A stretch of DNA of 64,000 bases from the NCBI RefSeq assembly GCF_004135585.1, contig NZ_CP035501.1:607001-671000 (forward strand), given 5' to 3'. Below the pieces are notes generated by a model, which did no database searches, was not told the origin of the DNA, and worked only from the letters and a program-made list of their open reading frames with translations. The stretch is from Sphingosinicella sp. BN140058. Its GTDB lineage: Bacteria > Pseudomonadota > Alphaproteobacteria > Sphingomonadales > Sphingomonadaceae. The stretch's first letter is position 1. Each line of letters opens with the position of its first letter. The position numbers and the translations under genes were made by a program. Shown here piece by piece: positions 43,454-53,192 of this stretch.

Positions 43454-44683
43454 ATGAGCACGGACGGCATCGTCATCTTCGAGGATCGCCTGATCCTCGA
43501 CGCGCGTCCGCCGATCACGCAGGCGGAGCGGGACGCGGTGGAGGCACGCTGTGCCGGGCCGATCCCGGACGGCCTGCTTGCCCTCTGGCAGGCGAGCTTC
43601 GGCGGCCGCATCGATTATGCGCTGAGCGTCGAGTTCGGCGACCATGTCCACGAATTCTCGTTCACCGAGCTCTTCTATCCCGGCAGCGACGGCTACCGGG
43701 ACCTCCCCGGCTGGATCGAGCACGAGGCCGAACATGCGGAGGCGGCGGCGGACGAAGCGGGCGACACCTGGCGCGGGACACTCGCCTTCCTGCCGTTCGG
43801 AGGCTTCGAATATCTCGACCGGCTCTATGTCTGCGTCGAACCGGGCCCCGATTACGGCGCCGTCTTCGCTTATGCACAGGGTCTGCCTCCGGCCTGGCCG
43901 CTCCAGCTTCACCACGCCGCGCTGGCGCGCATCGCCGACGACGTGCCCGCCCTCTTCCGCAGGCTGGACCTGCCCACGGACCCGGCCCTGGGCTCGGACG
44001 CCCACGGTCCCGGCAACGAATTGATGGAAGGGATCGACGAGGTCCGCGCGCGTGATCCGGCCCGCGCCGCGTCGCTCGAGGCGCTGGTCCGCGCGGCGGT
44101 GACCGACTGGCGCGCCGCGCTTGCCGACGGCAGCATCGCGGCGCGCCCGCGCCCCCGCCGGCTCGCGCTGGAGGCCGCGAGCAGCCGCGGCGACATCGCC
44201 CTGCTGGCGGCGCTGCGCGGTGCCGGATGCGACCTCGACGAGCCGTTCCGCGGCGGCGGCGCCGCGCTCGACCATGCGCTGGCGGCGGGACGGCTCGAAG
44301 CGGCCGCGTGGCTGATCGAGCAAGGCTGCGACCCGCGCAACGCGATCGCCAACGGTGCCGCCCAGGCGCCGCCGGACCTCGTCCGCACCCTGCTCGCCCG
44401 CGGCGCCGCCCCGACCGCGATCGCGGCGCAGACGGCGGCCCGGTCCGGCAGGATGGAGAGCGCGCAGCTGATCGCCGACGCCCTCGCCCGCGTCGATCCG
44501 TCCGCGGTCGAAAAGCTCATCGCCGATCTCGCTCATGCGGCCGGCGGCGCCGACGCCAGCGCCAAGCGAATCGACGCCGGCACCCTGGGCTCGAGCCGGA
44601 GCGCGGAGGAGTACCGCCACGAAGCCGCCCGCCTGCGCGCGCTGCGCAATCACTGCCGGAGCCTGGTCGGGTCGGGCTCTTAG
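43454..44683 (+). CDS. SUKH (SMI1/KNR4) domain fused to ankyrin repeats
   Basis: The protein has 409 residues. Residues about 20-170 look like the SUKH/SMI1-KNR4 fold (CAGPIPDGLLALWQASFGGR then IDYALSVEFG, FGGFEYLDRLYVCVEPGPDY). From about 230 three to four ankyrin-like repeats follow (LALEAASSRGDIALLAALRG, ALDHALAAGRLEAAAWLIEQ). SUKH proteins commonly act as immunity proteins against polymorphic toxins, and ankyrin is another immunity scaffold. No toxin gene is adjacent, so an orphan immunity or scaffold role is open. Confidence 0.75.
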   Translation: MSTDGIVIFEDRLILDARPPITQAERDAVEARCAGPIPDGLLALWQASFGGRIDYALSVEFGDHVHEFSFTELFYPGSDGYRDLPGWIEHEAEHAEAAADEAGDTWRGTLAFLPFGGFEYLDRLYVCVEPGPDYGAVFAYAQGLPPAWPLQLHHAALARIADDVPALFRRLDLPTDPALGSDAHGPGNELMEGIDEVRARDPARAASLEALVRAAVTDWRAALADGSIAARPRPRRLALEAASSRGDIALLAALRGAGCDLDEPFRGGGAALDHALAAGRLEAAAWLIEQGCDPRNAIANGAAQAPPDLVRTLLARGAAPTAIAAQTAARSGRMESAQLIADALARVDPSAVEKLIADLAHAAGGADASAKRIDAGTLGSSRSAEEYRHEAARLRALRNHCRSLVGSGS

Positions 44684-44826
44684 CCGCGAGTGGCGTCGAT
44701 CGAACGGGCCGCAGCGCACCGTATAAGTCCTCATATGCTATTTCACAGGCGAATAGCACCTTTGGCTTAGCCGTGCCGGAGGTTGAGACCGGCGCATGCG
44801 CGTCGGTCATCGAAGAAGGTCGGGAT

Positions 44827-46176
44827 GTGAACGCGGCAGGGAATGGCGGAAGTAAAGGTGCGAAGCTCCTTGGCGCCTTGGCCAACGCGCCGCTGGAGTG
44901 GGGCTTCGCGCTGCTTCTCGGGACGACCTTGATCGCGTTGATCGCCGGCGACACGCTCCTCGACCGAAGCTTTACGATCAACCGCATGAACGCGGGAGAT
45001 TACATCCTCAACGGCTATGGCGACCAGGCGGAGAAGGGTAGCTCCACCGTTTCGACAGACAATGATCGGCCCCTTCACTGGCGCTGCGCATTGAAGGATG
45101 GCTTCCAATATCCGTATTGCGGTTATCAATTGCTGTTCGGCGGCTGGGGCGGCGTGAGAGGCATGAACTTCGCGAAGGTCGAGTCGATCTCGATCGACAT
45201 GTCGTACAGCGGCCCGGGCGAGACGATCCGCTTCAACCTGCTGGATTTCGATCCTCGCTACAGCCACAAGGATCGGCCGGATACGTTCAAGCCGAACAAG
45301 GTGGAGGTGTTCGTCCGCACCGGAGACCGTCGCGTGATCGAGGTGCGCCCCGAAGACTTCTCTGTCGCAGAATGGTGGCTGACGCGCTTCTCGATGCCGC
45401 CCGCATTGAGCCGGCCTCAGTTCGAGAATATCGTCAGCCTCGACATTCAGACGGGTTCCTGGTCTGCCAAGGGTGAGCACGCGTTCGATGTGCACAGCAT
45501 CACCTTCAACCGGAAATTGTTGAGCAGAGCCGAACTCTATCTGGTCATCCTTGCCGCCTGGGTGATCTTCGCGATCGCGTTCCTCGCGATGCGTCTGGTC
45601 AGGCTCGCCGGCGATCTGAAGAGGCGCAAGCGGACGGAGCAAGCGGCGCTCGCAGCGGCCCGCGCGGCGCAGGAAAGCGCGCTTACCGACGCGCTGACCT
45701 CGGTACTCAACCGCCGGGGTCTTGTTCGAGGCTATGAGGGCCTTACCGCCGGCGTCGCTCCGAGTAGCGCCATCTCGGTGATCCTGATCGACATCGATTT
45801 CTTCAAGCGCCTTAACGACTCGTTCGGCCACAATGCCGGTGACGCCGTGCTGGTCGCATTCTCCTCTATCCTCTCTGCGCAGGCAAGCGAGGCCGACTTG
45901 GTGGGCCGTTGGGGCGGCGAGGAGTTCCTCATCGTCCATGTCGGCGGGCGTGACGACGCCATGGCCCTTGCGGAGCGGGTCCGTGGTGCGCTCCACGCTT
46001 ATGATTTCGGAGCCTGCGGCACTGTCACGGCGAGCTTCGGCATCCACACCGCCCCGGTCGAAGGGGCGGACCTCGATCAGATGGTCGGACACGCTGACGA
46101 AGCGCTCTACACGGCCAAAAGCAGGGGACGGAATCGCGCCGACTTCTACACGGGCGTGCCCCAGCTCGTCGCCTGA
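44827..46176 (+). CDS. Membrane-anchored diguanylate cyclase
   Basis: The protein has 449 residues from a GTG behind GAAGAAGGT; an earlier GTG at 44773 has no ribosome site. TM1 is at about 22-39. A periplasmic sensory region of about 200 residues (beta-rich, carbohydrate-binding-like) follows, then TM2 (LYLVILAAWVIFAIAFLAMR). A short signalling helix leads to a GGDEF domain with DALTSVLNRRGLVRGYE, DIDFFKRLNDSFGHNAGD and the active site RWGGEEFLI. It should make c-di-GMP. No EAL domain or obvious RxxD inhibitory site was checked further. Confidence 0.9.
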   Translation: MNAAGNGGSKGAKLLGALANAPLEWGFALLLGTTLIALIAGDTLLDRSFTINRMNAGDYILNGYGDQAEKGSSTVSTDNDRPLHWRCALKDGFQYPYCGYQLLFGGWGGVRGMNFAKVESISIDMSYSGPGETIRFNLLDFDPRYSHKDRPDTFKPNKVEVFVRTGDRRVIEVRPEDFSVAEWWLTRFSMPPALSRPQFENIVSLDIQTGSWSAKGEHAFDVHSITFNRKLLSRAELYLVILAAWVIFAIAFLAMRLVRLAGDLKRRKRTEQAALAAARAAQESALTDALTSVLNRRGLVRGYEGLTAGVAPSSAISVILIDIDFFKRLNDSFGHNAGDAVLVAFSSILSAQASEADLVGRWGGEEFLIVHVGGRDDAMALAERVRGALHAYDFGACGTVTASFGIHTAPVEGADLDQMVGHADEALYTAKSRGRNRADFYTGVPQLVA

Positions 46177-46714
46177 GTTCCGGCCTGTAGGCAGCTACCG
46201 CTTGCTGCTCCATCTTGATGACGATGCACGTTCACCCTCTGGGCCGCGGCTGGCAGGAACGGCCCGACAGGCGCGCCATCCGGTGACGGCAGCCTTCGAC
46301 CACGGAAAGCCGGTCGACCGTAACGTTGCGAACGTCCGCGCGCGAAGAAGCCCGGTCGTTCCTCCGCAATTCGCCTCGTGCCCGGTTCTTGGCGAAAGCT
46401 GATGTTGACGCCTAGCTATCCTGCCCGTCGGGTTCGGACCACTTCGGGACACGCAACCGTACCGCTGACCTTCCCGGGATCGGACGCTGGGGCAGTCCCG
46501 GCGGGCGCGGGGAGGGTTCGCGAAACGATTGAACTAGGTATACTGGCAGCGCAACCCAGGTTAACGTGGCAGGTGCAAACGCCCGAAGTCGCCATCAAGC
46601 AGGGGCCGTGGGAAGTCGACGGAGAGCGCTGGCGCCGCACGGACGGAGATGGCGGGGCATCACTCCACGCCGATTCGATGGTAGATCCGGTGCAGCGTAA
46701 CGGGAGGACCGGCG
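46177..46714. other. Gap containing a copy of the hairpin repeat
   Basis: No gene is supported in these 538 nt. The only clear element is repeat copy F (core 46329-46363) with CGAACGTCCG and a partial second arm. Open frames here lack ribosome sites. Confidence 0.5.
46329..46363. repeat. Hairpin repeat family, copy F
   Basis: The first arm CGAACGTCCG (46329-46338), a 15-nt loop and the second arm GGTCGTTCC match the core of the family best seen at 62623-62657. The flanks are degenerate. Confidence 0.55.
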
Positions 46715-47032
46715 GTGCAGAGCATAGGGGTCTTGGCGGAACTAGCGATCGCCCTCACGGCGACGGGCCTGGTTAGCCGCCTTCTCTTCCTGATGTTGGC
46801 CAATTGGCACGGCGGCTTCGCCAAGCCGTTCACCATTCATCTCTGGAGCTTCTGCCTGTGCGGGATGCTGTTCGTCATCTGGTGCACCGTGGGAGACACG
46901 ATCAACTGGTTCGCGGCGCACAAGGTCTTCCTTCCGGAATGTGCGTGGTTCATTTCCGACTGCCTCCGCGCGTCCGGACAGGGCCACATCGAGGACGATG
47001 CGCTCGAGCCGGACCGCGGCGATCACGGCTGA
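46715..47032 (+). CDS. Small membrane protein, hypothetical
   Basis: The protein has 105 residues from a GTG behind GGGAGG. Two hydrophobic helices are seen (LAELAIALTATGLVSRLLFL and SFCLCGMLFVIWCTVGDTIN), with a polar C-terminus. Family not recognised. Confidence 0.5.
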   Translation: MQSIGVLAELAIALTATGLVSRLLFLMLANWHGGFAKPFTIHLWSFCLCGMLFVIWCTVGDTINWFAAHKVFLPECAWFISDCLRASGQGHIEDDALEPDRGDHG

Positions 47033-47139
47033 CGATCGAGCCGGGGCATGCGCACCAGCCTCCGCCGATGCGGCCCGTCGGCACACGACCAATACAAGCC
47101 GTTCGGCGGCGCCGTGACCTTATGAGTCCGGAGAAATGA

Positions 47140-47322
47140 TACTCAATTCGTTGACGCCGAAGTTTGAGTACGCCCCTAGGATGATACGGTAATATAAGGG
47201 ACAGCTCTGATTGGAGAGAGCTGATGGCCAAGGTTGCACGATAACGTTTTGGGCGTGCGTTCAAGCTTGAGGTGGTTCGGCAGATGGCGGCCGGCAGGAC
47301 CGGTACGGCCGACATCAAGAGG
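47140..47322 (+). mobile_element. Transposase (IS3-type OrfA-like) remnant
   Basis: From ATG 47224 the frame reads MAKVAR, a TAA stop, then RFGRAFKLEVVRQMAAGRTG. This is the N-terminal helix-turn-helix start of IS3-family OrfA proteins. The frame then runs without a stop into the oxidoreductase gene. An inverted repeat TACTCAA...TTGAGTA lies upstream (47140-47146/47164-47170). It is a decayed fragment; no OrfB or second end was found. Confidence 0.6.
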
Positions 47323-47331
47323 GATCCTACC

Positions 47332-48717
47332 ATGCGCAGCTTCGACGCGATCATCATCGGCGCCGGCCAGGCGGGGCCCGCGCTCGCCGGCCGGCTGAAC
47401 GACGTCGGCCTGTCCGTCGCCATCATCGAGCGCCATCATGTCGGTGGCACCTGCGTCAATACCGGCTGCAGGCCGACGAAGACGCTGGTGGCAAGCGCCT
47501 ATGCTGTTCATACCGCCAGGCGGGGCACGGAATACGGGTTCAACGTCGATGGGCCGATCGCCGTCGACATGAAGGCCGTCGCGGCCCGTGCGGACAAGAT
47601 CATTCGCGACGGCCGCGCCGGAAATGAGAATTGGTTGACCGGTATGGCCAACGTCGAGATCATCCGCGGCCATGCGCGCTTCGAGGCGCCGAACATCGTC
47701 GCGGTCGCGGGCGAGCGGCTGACCGCGCCGCGCATCTTCATCAATGTCGGTGCTCGTGCCGTCGTGCCGGACATGCCGGGCATCGACGAGGTTCCGATCC
47801 TGACCAACACCGACATCGTCGCACTCGACAGCCTTCCCCGGCATCTGGTCGTGATCGGCGGCAGCTACATCGGGCTGGAGTTCGCCCAGATGTATCGCCG
47901 CTTCGGCGCGGCGGTGACCGTCGTCGAGCGGATGGACCGGCTGATCGCACGCGAGGACCGCGACGTGTCGGATGCCATCAGGCAAATTCTGGAGGCGGAG
48001 GGCATCACTGTCAGGACGGGTGCGGACTGCATCGGCTTCGCCCGTCGCGGCGAGGATATCGAGGTGCGCGTGGAGTGTGCCGCTGACGCGCGGCCGGTAC
48101 TTGCCAGCCATGTGCTCATGGCGGTGGGGCGAAGGCCGAACACGGATGACCTTGGCCTGGAGGCGGCCGGCATCGCGGTCGACGGGCGCGGTTATATCGC
48201 GGTCGACGATCGCCTGCAGACCAGCGTGCCCGGCATATGGGCGCTCGGCGACTGCAACGGACGCGGCGCGTTCACGCATACCGCCTATAACGATTTCGAG
48301 ATCGTGGCCGCCAATCTGCTCGATAGGGAGGAGCGGCGGGTCAGCCGGCGCTTGCCGGGCTATGCGCTCTACATCGATCCGCCGCTCGGCCGGGTCGGCA
48401 TGACGGACGCGCAGGCGATCGCCACCGGGCGGCCGCTGCTCCATGCAAAGCGGGCGATGACCCGGGTCGGTCGCGCGGTCGAAAAGGGCGAGACCCTCGG
48501 CTTCATGAAGGTCGTCGCCGATGCGGGAACGCGCCGCATCCTCGGCGCGGCGATCCTCGGCACCGGCGGCGACGAGGCGATCCACGGCGTGCTCGACATG
48601 ATGAACGCCGACCAGCCGATCGAGCAGCTTCGCTGGGCGGTGCCGATCCATCCCACCGTGTCGGAGCTGATCCCGACCTTGCTGCTCGATCTTCAGCCCT
48701 GGAGCGGAGAGGCATGA
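47332..48717 (+). CDS. FAD-dependent pyridine-nucleotide-disulfide oxidoreductase (mercuric-reductase-like)
   Basis: The protein has 461 residues. FDAIIIGAGQAGPALAGRL is the FAD Rossmann motif. VGGTCVNTGCRPTKTLVASA holds the redox-active CxxxxC pair. LVVIGGSYIGLEFAQMYRRF binds NAD(P)H, and GIWALGDCNGRGAFTHTAYN is the second FAD motif. The C-terminal dimerisation domain ends in HPTVSELIPTLL, with the His and Glu of the active site of class I flavoprotein disulfide reductases. There is no HMA domain or C-terminal Cys pair, so true mercury reduction is unlikely. The transposase fragment ends just before its start. Confidence 0.88.
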   Translation: MRSFDAIIIGAGQAGPALAGRLNDVGLSVAIIERHHVGGTCVNTGCRPTKTLVASAYAVHTARRGTEYGFNVDGPIAVDMKAVAARADKIIRDGRAGNENWLTGMANVEIIRGHARFEAPNIVAVAGERLTAPRIFINVGARAVVPDMPGIDEVPILTNTDIVALDSLPRHLVVIGGSYIGLEFAQMYRRFGAAVTVVERMDRLIAREDRDVSDAIRQILEAEGITVRTGADCIGFARRGEDIEVRVECAADARPVLASHVLMAVGRRPNTDDLGLEAAGIAVDGRGYIAVDDRLQTSVPGIWALGDCNGRGAFTHTAYNDFEIVAANLLDREERRVSRRLPGYALYIDPPLGRVGMTDAQAIATGRPLLHAKRAMTRVGRAVEKGETLGFMKVVADAGTRRILGAAILGTGGDEAIHGVLDMMNADQPIEQLRWAVPIHPTVSELIPTLLLDLQPWSGEA

Positions 48718-48996
48718 TGCACGCCATGTCCCGAGAATTCTGACTGGTTTCGCGAACCAGGTGGACGATCGCGACGCCTGCCATCGGATCACCGCGCTAC
48801 AGCGCGGACCGATCCGTTCAGATTCATCAGCCGAGGCGCTGGCGGCCCCTGCCCGCTGCGCCCCCTGACGTCGGTGCCCGCGTGGGCGAGGTCGGGGTCC
48901 TCGAACGGATCCGACACGTGCCCCAACCTTCGGTGCGCCGTTCAACTTGTTCGGTTTTCAATGGCTGAGGAGTGCGCAGCGGCTTAGCCTGCCTTC

Positions 48997-49584
48997 ATGA
49001 TCGCTGCAGGCTACCTTCTCAAACATGTCGTGCCCCCGCCGGAGTGGCTCGTCTCGAGCCCGACCCATATCAAGGAGGTCTGCAGCCTCGCGCATTGCGT
49101 CAGCGGCACCGTCGCCCACCCGGCGGACAGCTGGCAGCATAACGGCTTCGGACTCGCCAACAGTCCCGATCTGCTTCGGGATCTGGCCGCGCAGAACGAC
49201 GTCGATCTCACCGGCGCCGAGCTGTTCTTCTACGCAGCGTACGAATTGGAGCTCGAGTCCGACGGCTGGACCTTCGATCCTTCCGAGTGGCAGCCCCGAA
49301 CACCCGACGAGACTTCGTCTGTTGGGGACGACGTGCTCGTCCCGGAGCCGTCTAAGCTGGTGCTGGTCGGCTACGATGTCCTTGCGGTCGAATATGGCGA
49401 TCCTCACTCGCCACTGTCGTGCAATTCCATGGCCGCCAAGATCCCGGTCAACGCGAGCTGCCTCTTTGACACATTCGAAGACGCGAAAGCCGCAATCGAC
49501 GAGGGCCGCTTCGGCGGCGGCTGCGAACCCGGCGCGTACACGGTCTTCGCCGTGCACCGGGTGATCGATCCTCCGCGGCTGTGA
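48997..49584 (+). CDS. Hypothetical protein
   Basis: The protein has 195 residues, acidic, without signal peptide or membrane helix. Two parts alternate helix and strand (ELFFYAAYELELESDGWTFD, KLVLVGYDVLAVEYGDPHSP). A cysteine-bearing segment (SPLSCNSMAAKIPVNASCLF) recurs near the end. I do not recognise it. No clear ribosome site precedes the ATG; the frame's codon use supports it. Confidence 0.6.
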   Translation: MIAAGYLLKHVVPPPEWLVSSPTHIKEVCSLAHCVSGTVAHPADSWQHNGFGLANSPDLLRDLAAQNDVDLTGAELFFYAAYELELESDGWTFDPSEWQPRTPDETSSVGDDVLVPEPSKLVLVGYDVLAVEYGDPHSPLSCNSMAAKIPVNASCLFDTFEDAKAAIDEGRFGGGCEPGAYTVFAVHRVIDPPRL

Positions 49585-49708
49585 AGCCTGCCCTGCAATC
49601 CAAGGCAACGATCGCCGGCGCCCAAGGGCGAGATGCAGGGGCGGCCCACGGCCAGCCCGTCGCCCGATGCCGGCCAGCAAACTCCACACAGCTCTTCGCC
49701 GAACTTTC

Positions 49709-50455
49709 TCAGCGTGCTTGAGCGAGCGCGAGGGCGTCCGGCCCCGCCGGGAAGCGAAGCCGACCCGCCATGTCGTGGACCGCATTCCAGATCTCTTCGG
49801 CCACCTCACTTTCCTTCGTCGTCATCGCCGGATTTGCAAAGGCTTCCAGGATCGGTCGTGCGAAGTCGGCATAGTCGCCCGGCAGCAGATCCTCGACGGG
49901 GACGATGGCATTCGCCCCGAACCGGGTCGTCGGCGCATAGCCCGGCTCCACGACCTTAACCCTGACGCCATAGTAAGCGAGTTCATGGGCGAGCGAGCCG
50001 GAGAAGCCTTCGATCGCCTGCTTGGTACCGGTGTGGAGGGCGGCCAGCGGAAAGTCGCCGAGGGTGACGCTCGACGTGACGTTGACGATCGTGCCCGAAC
50101 GTCGCTGGCGCATTTGCGGGATGACGGCCTGGCACATCGCCATCACGCCGATCGTGTTGGTCTCGACGAGCTGTCGGATCATCGATTTGGGCATCGCCTC
50201 GAACGCGCCGACCCCGCCCAGTCCGGCATTGTTGACGAGCACGTCGACAGGTCCGGCTGCAGCGATCAGGGCGGCGATGCTCTCGTCTGACGTTACGTCC
50301 AGAGGAAGCATCCGCAGCCGCTCGGCGTCACCGAACACGGTCGGATCGGGCCTGCGCATCGTCGCGACGACAGTCCACCCGCGCGCGAGGAACAGTTCCG
50401 CCGTCGCTTTGCCGTAACCGGACGAGGTTCCGGTGATGAGGATGGTCTTGGTCAT
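49709..50455 (-). CDS. SDR-family protein with altered catalytic tyrosine
   Basis: The protein has 248 residues. TILITGTSSGYGKATAELFL is the NAD(P) motif TGxxxGxG, and DVLVNNAGLGGVGAFEAM the NAG motif. The active-site region reads GTIVNVTSSVTLGDFPLAAL then HTGTKQAIEGF. The YxxxK pair of classical SDRs is HxxxK here (one base change TAC to CAC), so normal proton relay may be lost. It diverges from an AraC-type regulator 98 nt away, which probably controls it. Confidence 0.85.
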   Translation of the reverse strand: MTKTILITGTSSGYGKATAELFLARGWTVVATMRRPDPTVFGDAERLRMLPLDVTSDESIAALIAAAGPVDVLVNNAGLGGVGAFEAMPKSMIRQLVETNTIGVMAMCQAVIPQMRQRRSGTIVNVTSSVTLGDFPLAALHTGTKQAIEGFSGSLAHELAYYGVRVKVVEPGYAPTTRFGANAIVPVEDLLPGDYADFARPILEAFANPAMTTKESEVAEEIWNAVHDMAGRLRFPAGPDALALAQAR

Positions 50456-50553
50456 TGTCGTGTCTCCGTGGCTTCGATGCATGGAGATAGACAGGACATC
50501 CGTGGACGATCTATATTCACCGATCGCTGAAACATTATGGATCGTCCTGGTCG

Positions 50554-51453
50554 TTGGATCCTCTGAGCCAAGTCGTCACCCTGCTGAGACCGGCAGCTGC
50601 AGTCTCGAAGCCGATCGAAGGGCGGGGGCAATGGGGCGTTCGCTACGAGGCTTACGACGCGCCGGGATACACGATCGTCCTTGGCGGCGTCGCATGGGTT
50701 TCGTTCGAGGGAAAAGCGCCGCTGCGGATTGCAGAGGGCGACTTCCTGCTCCTGCCGACGACGCCCGCCTTCTCGCTCTCCAGCGCACCCGGCAACGCCT
50801 GCAGGCGTGTAGAGCCCGGAGGCGAGGCGGTACGCCACGGCGATCAAGGCGGCGAACCCGATTTCGTCGCCCTCGGCGGCAGCTTCTCCTACGAGCGCGC
50901 CAACTCGGCACTCCTGCTCGGGCTGTTGCCGGAGTTGATCCATATTCCTTCGTCGGAAGGCCGCGGAACGCGGCTCGGCCGCCTGATTGCGTCTCTGTCG
51001 GAGGAGTGCGCCTCCGACTATCCCGGCAAGCAGTTAATCATGCAGCGGCTGCTCGAGGTGCTGCTCGTCGAAGCGTTGCGCTGGAGCGGCTTCCACGACC
51101 ATGCGCCGCCCGGGCTGCTCGGCGGAATGCACGACCCTGCCCTTGCTCGCGTGCTGAGCGCGATGCATTCGGACGTGGGCGCCAAGTGGACGATCGCCGG
51201 ACTTGCCGCGATCGCCGGCATGTCGCGATCGGCCTTCTCCGCGCGCTTCACCGAGAAAGTGGGATGCGGGCCTTACGCCTATCTGGCCGCTTGGCGAATG
51301 GCGCTCGCAAAGGATGCGCTCGCCAAGGGGACGAAAACGCTCGAGCGCATCGCCTACGAGGTGGGATTCGAGTCGGCGAGCGCGTTCAGCACCGCCTTCC
51401 GCAAACGCTTCGGCTGCTCGCCAGGGAGCTTCGCTCGCGAGCCTCGCACCTGA
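50554..51453 (+). CDS. AraC-family transcription regulator (Cupin_6 type)
   Basis: The protein has 299 residues from a TTG; no alternative start has a better ribosome site. A cupin sensor domain (GYTIVLGGVAWVSFEGKAPL, RIAEGDFLLLPTTPAF) is followed by a C-terminal AraC DNA-binding domain (WTIAGLAAIAGMSRSAFSAR, LERIAYEVGFESASAFSTAF RKRFG). It is divergent from the SDR gene, and regulators of this type usually control such a neighbour. Confidence 0.88.
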   Translation: MDPLSQVVTLLRPAAAVSKPIEGRGQWGVRYEAYDAPGYTIVLGGVAWVSFEGKAPLRIAEGDFLLLPTTPAFSLSSAPGNACRRVEPGGEAVRHGDQGGEPDFVALGGSFSYERANSALLLGLLPELIHIPSSEGRGTRLGRLIASLSEECASDYPGKQLIMQRLLEVLLVEALRWSGFHDHAPPGLLGGMHDPALARVLSAMHSDVGAKWTIAGLAAIAGMSRSAFSARFTEKVGCGPYAYLAAWRMALAKDALAKGTKTLERIAYEVGFESASAFSTAFRKRFGCSPGSFAREPRT

Positions 51454-51716
51454 CCGTGCTCGGCGCCACGGCGAATGCACTTTCAAAGTGGCATTGCGGT
51501 GACGAATTGCCGTGACAGCGCGTCAATTGCAGCACCACAGGGACAGCCAGCTTCCGGGGGAAGATCGCCGCGGCAATGGAGATCTCGTTCCTGCGTTGCG
51601 CGGGCCAGCGGCTGCGCGTGGCCGCACGGACATGGCATCGATGAGCACGATTCGAGGCAGTGGGCGCAATTCGGGACTCGCGTCCACTGCTCTCAGCCTT
51701 TCTTGCCGTATCGCTC

Positions 51717-51820
51717 AAGCCGCAAGCCGGGCTCCGCGTTTCGGCGCGATGCTCAAGGCCTTCGTTGCCGCGCCGCTGCAGCCGAAAACCGGGCGCCACT
51801 TTTCGGCGCGAAGCTCCGGG
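51717..51820. repeat. Two copies of a 43-bp intergenic repeat
   Basis: Copies at 51717-51758 and 51778-51820 share AAGCCG, CCGGGC, TTTCGGCGCG and AGCTC-type ends. The second has inverted arms CCGAAAA/TTTTCGG, so it can fold. Two more copies lie at 54343-54447. The surrounding gap (51454-52090) has no supported gene. Confidence 0.6.
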
Positions 51821-52090
51821 CAGAGATGCCGCCTCTGTTCGGCCGTGGCCCCTCGTCCCTCGCGTTCCGCGACGCCCAAAGCAGCAGCCGGACAAACAGC
51901 GTCCAGCAGCCCGGATCGACACTGCGACGCGACACAGGCAGGGCACACGCGCGGCCGCTCCGACGATCGGCTCCGCTGCCACGGGCGCTAGGAGGGACAC
52001 GGGTGTTTCGGGCGCGGAAAGGTCTCTGACGGGAAGGGACTTACCGTCTACTCGTGGGAGCGATGCGCACCAGCTCGCGTCATCGTGCGA

Positions 52091-52987
52091 TCAGCGGGCG
52101 CCGAGCTGCCGTGCGGCTGTCACGAACGCGCGCAGCGCGGCCGTCGGGTTGCGACGGCTCGGATAATAGATCGCGATGCTCAGCCCCGGGGGTGTCCAGT
52201 CCTCCAGGACTCGCACCATCCTTCCGGCGGCGATGTCGGCGGTGACGTCCGGCTCGATCAGGAAACCGAGGCCGGTGCCTTCAAGCACGGCGGTGCGGAC
52301 CAGGCCGGGCTCATCGAGCGTCAGCGGACCATCGACATCGATTTCGATATGGTCACCGTCCTTTTCGAACCGCCACTTGTAGATCGTTCCCCTGGGAAGC
52401 CGCGCGCGGATGCAGCGATGCGCCATGAGATCGGCGGGAGAGCGAGGCTTCGGATGCGTTTCGAAATAGCCGGGCGAGGCCACCACCGCGAAGGGCATCG
52501 GCGCTCCGACGGGCACCGCGATCATGTCGGTCGGCACCAGTCCCTCGACACGCACCCCGAGATCGAAACCGTCCTTCACGATATCGACCATGGTGCCTTC
52601 CGTTATCAGGTCGATGTGGATCTGTGGGTAGCGCTCGAGAAAGGGCAGGATCAGCGTCGGCAGGATGAACCGCGCAGCCGTGGCGAACGCGTTGATGCGG
52701 AGCGTGCCGGACGGCGTGGACTGCTGACCACGGGCAACGTCGAGCGCGGCCTGGATATCCTGGAGCGCCGGCGCCGTCGCGTTCAGCAGATTTCGCCCCG
52801 CTTCGGTCAGCGAAACGCTTCGCGTGGTACGGTTGAACAGGCGAACGCCGAGATCGGCTTCCAGCTTGGCGATCGCATTGCTGAGCGCGGTGGTCGAGAC
52901 CCGCAATTCGTCGGCCGCGGCCCTGAAGCTGCCCCGCTGTGCAATTGCTGCCACGGCTTCGAGATCACCCAGTCTGGTCCCGCGCAA
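52091..52987 (-). CDS. LysR-family transcription regulator
   Basis: The protein has 298 residues. [20 protein letters not shown] then [38 protein letters not shown] is the LysR winged helix. The C-terminal periplasmic-binding-protein-like effector domain follows ([13 protein letters not shown] [15 protein letters not shown]). It diverges from the NTF2-like/SDR operon, which it probably controls. Confidence 0.92.
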   Translation of the reverse strand: MRGTRLGDLEAVAAIAQRGSFRAAADELRVSTTALSNAIAKLEADLGVRLFNRTTRSVSLTEAGRNLLNATAPALQDIQAALDVARGQQSTPSGTLRINAFATAARFILPTLILPFLERYPQIHIDLITEGTMVDIVKDGFDLGVRVEGLVPTDMIAVPVGAPMPFAVVASPGYFETHPKPRSPADLMAHRCIRARLPRGTIYKWRFEKDGDHIEIDVDGPLTLDEPGLVRTAVLEGTGLGFLIEPDVTADIAAGRMVRVLEDWTPPGLSIAIYYPSRRNPTAALRAFVTAARQLGAR

Positions 52988-53192
52988 CCTGTGCTCCTTC
53001 GAACGGCCAACGCCTACCGCAAGCAGCCCTCATGCCGCATCGGCGTCCGATCGCCCCAAAGGAACGCTGCCAACCATGCCGCCGAACGCGCGGATCGTCC
53101 CGTTTTCCGGGACACCTCATCCAGGATAAAGCAGATTATCGCAAGACTCTTCTCGTCGTAAATCCGCTCCACAACCGAAACGGAGCTCAGCA

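Noticed and set aside
46378-46776. Frame in the gap after the diguanylate cyclase
   Set aside because: No ribosome site, odd composition, and it runs into the next gene with a strong GGGAGG start in another frame.
47332-48717. True mercuric reductase (MerA)
   Set aside because: No HMA domain, no C-terminal cysteine pair and no other mer genes nearby; it is a general flavoprotein disulfide reductase relative.
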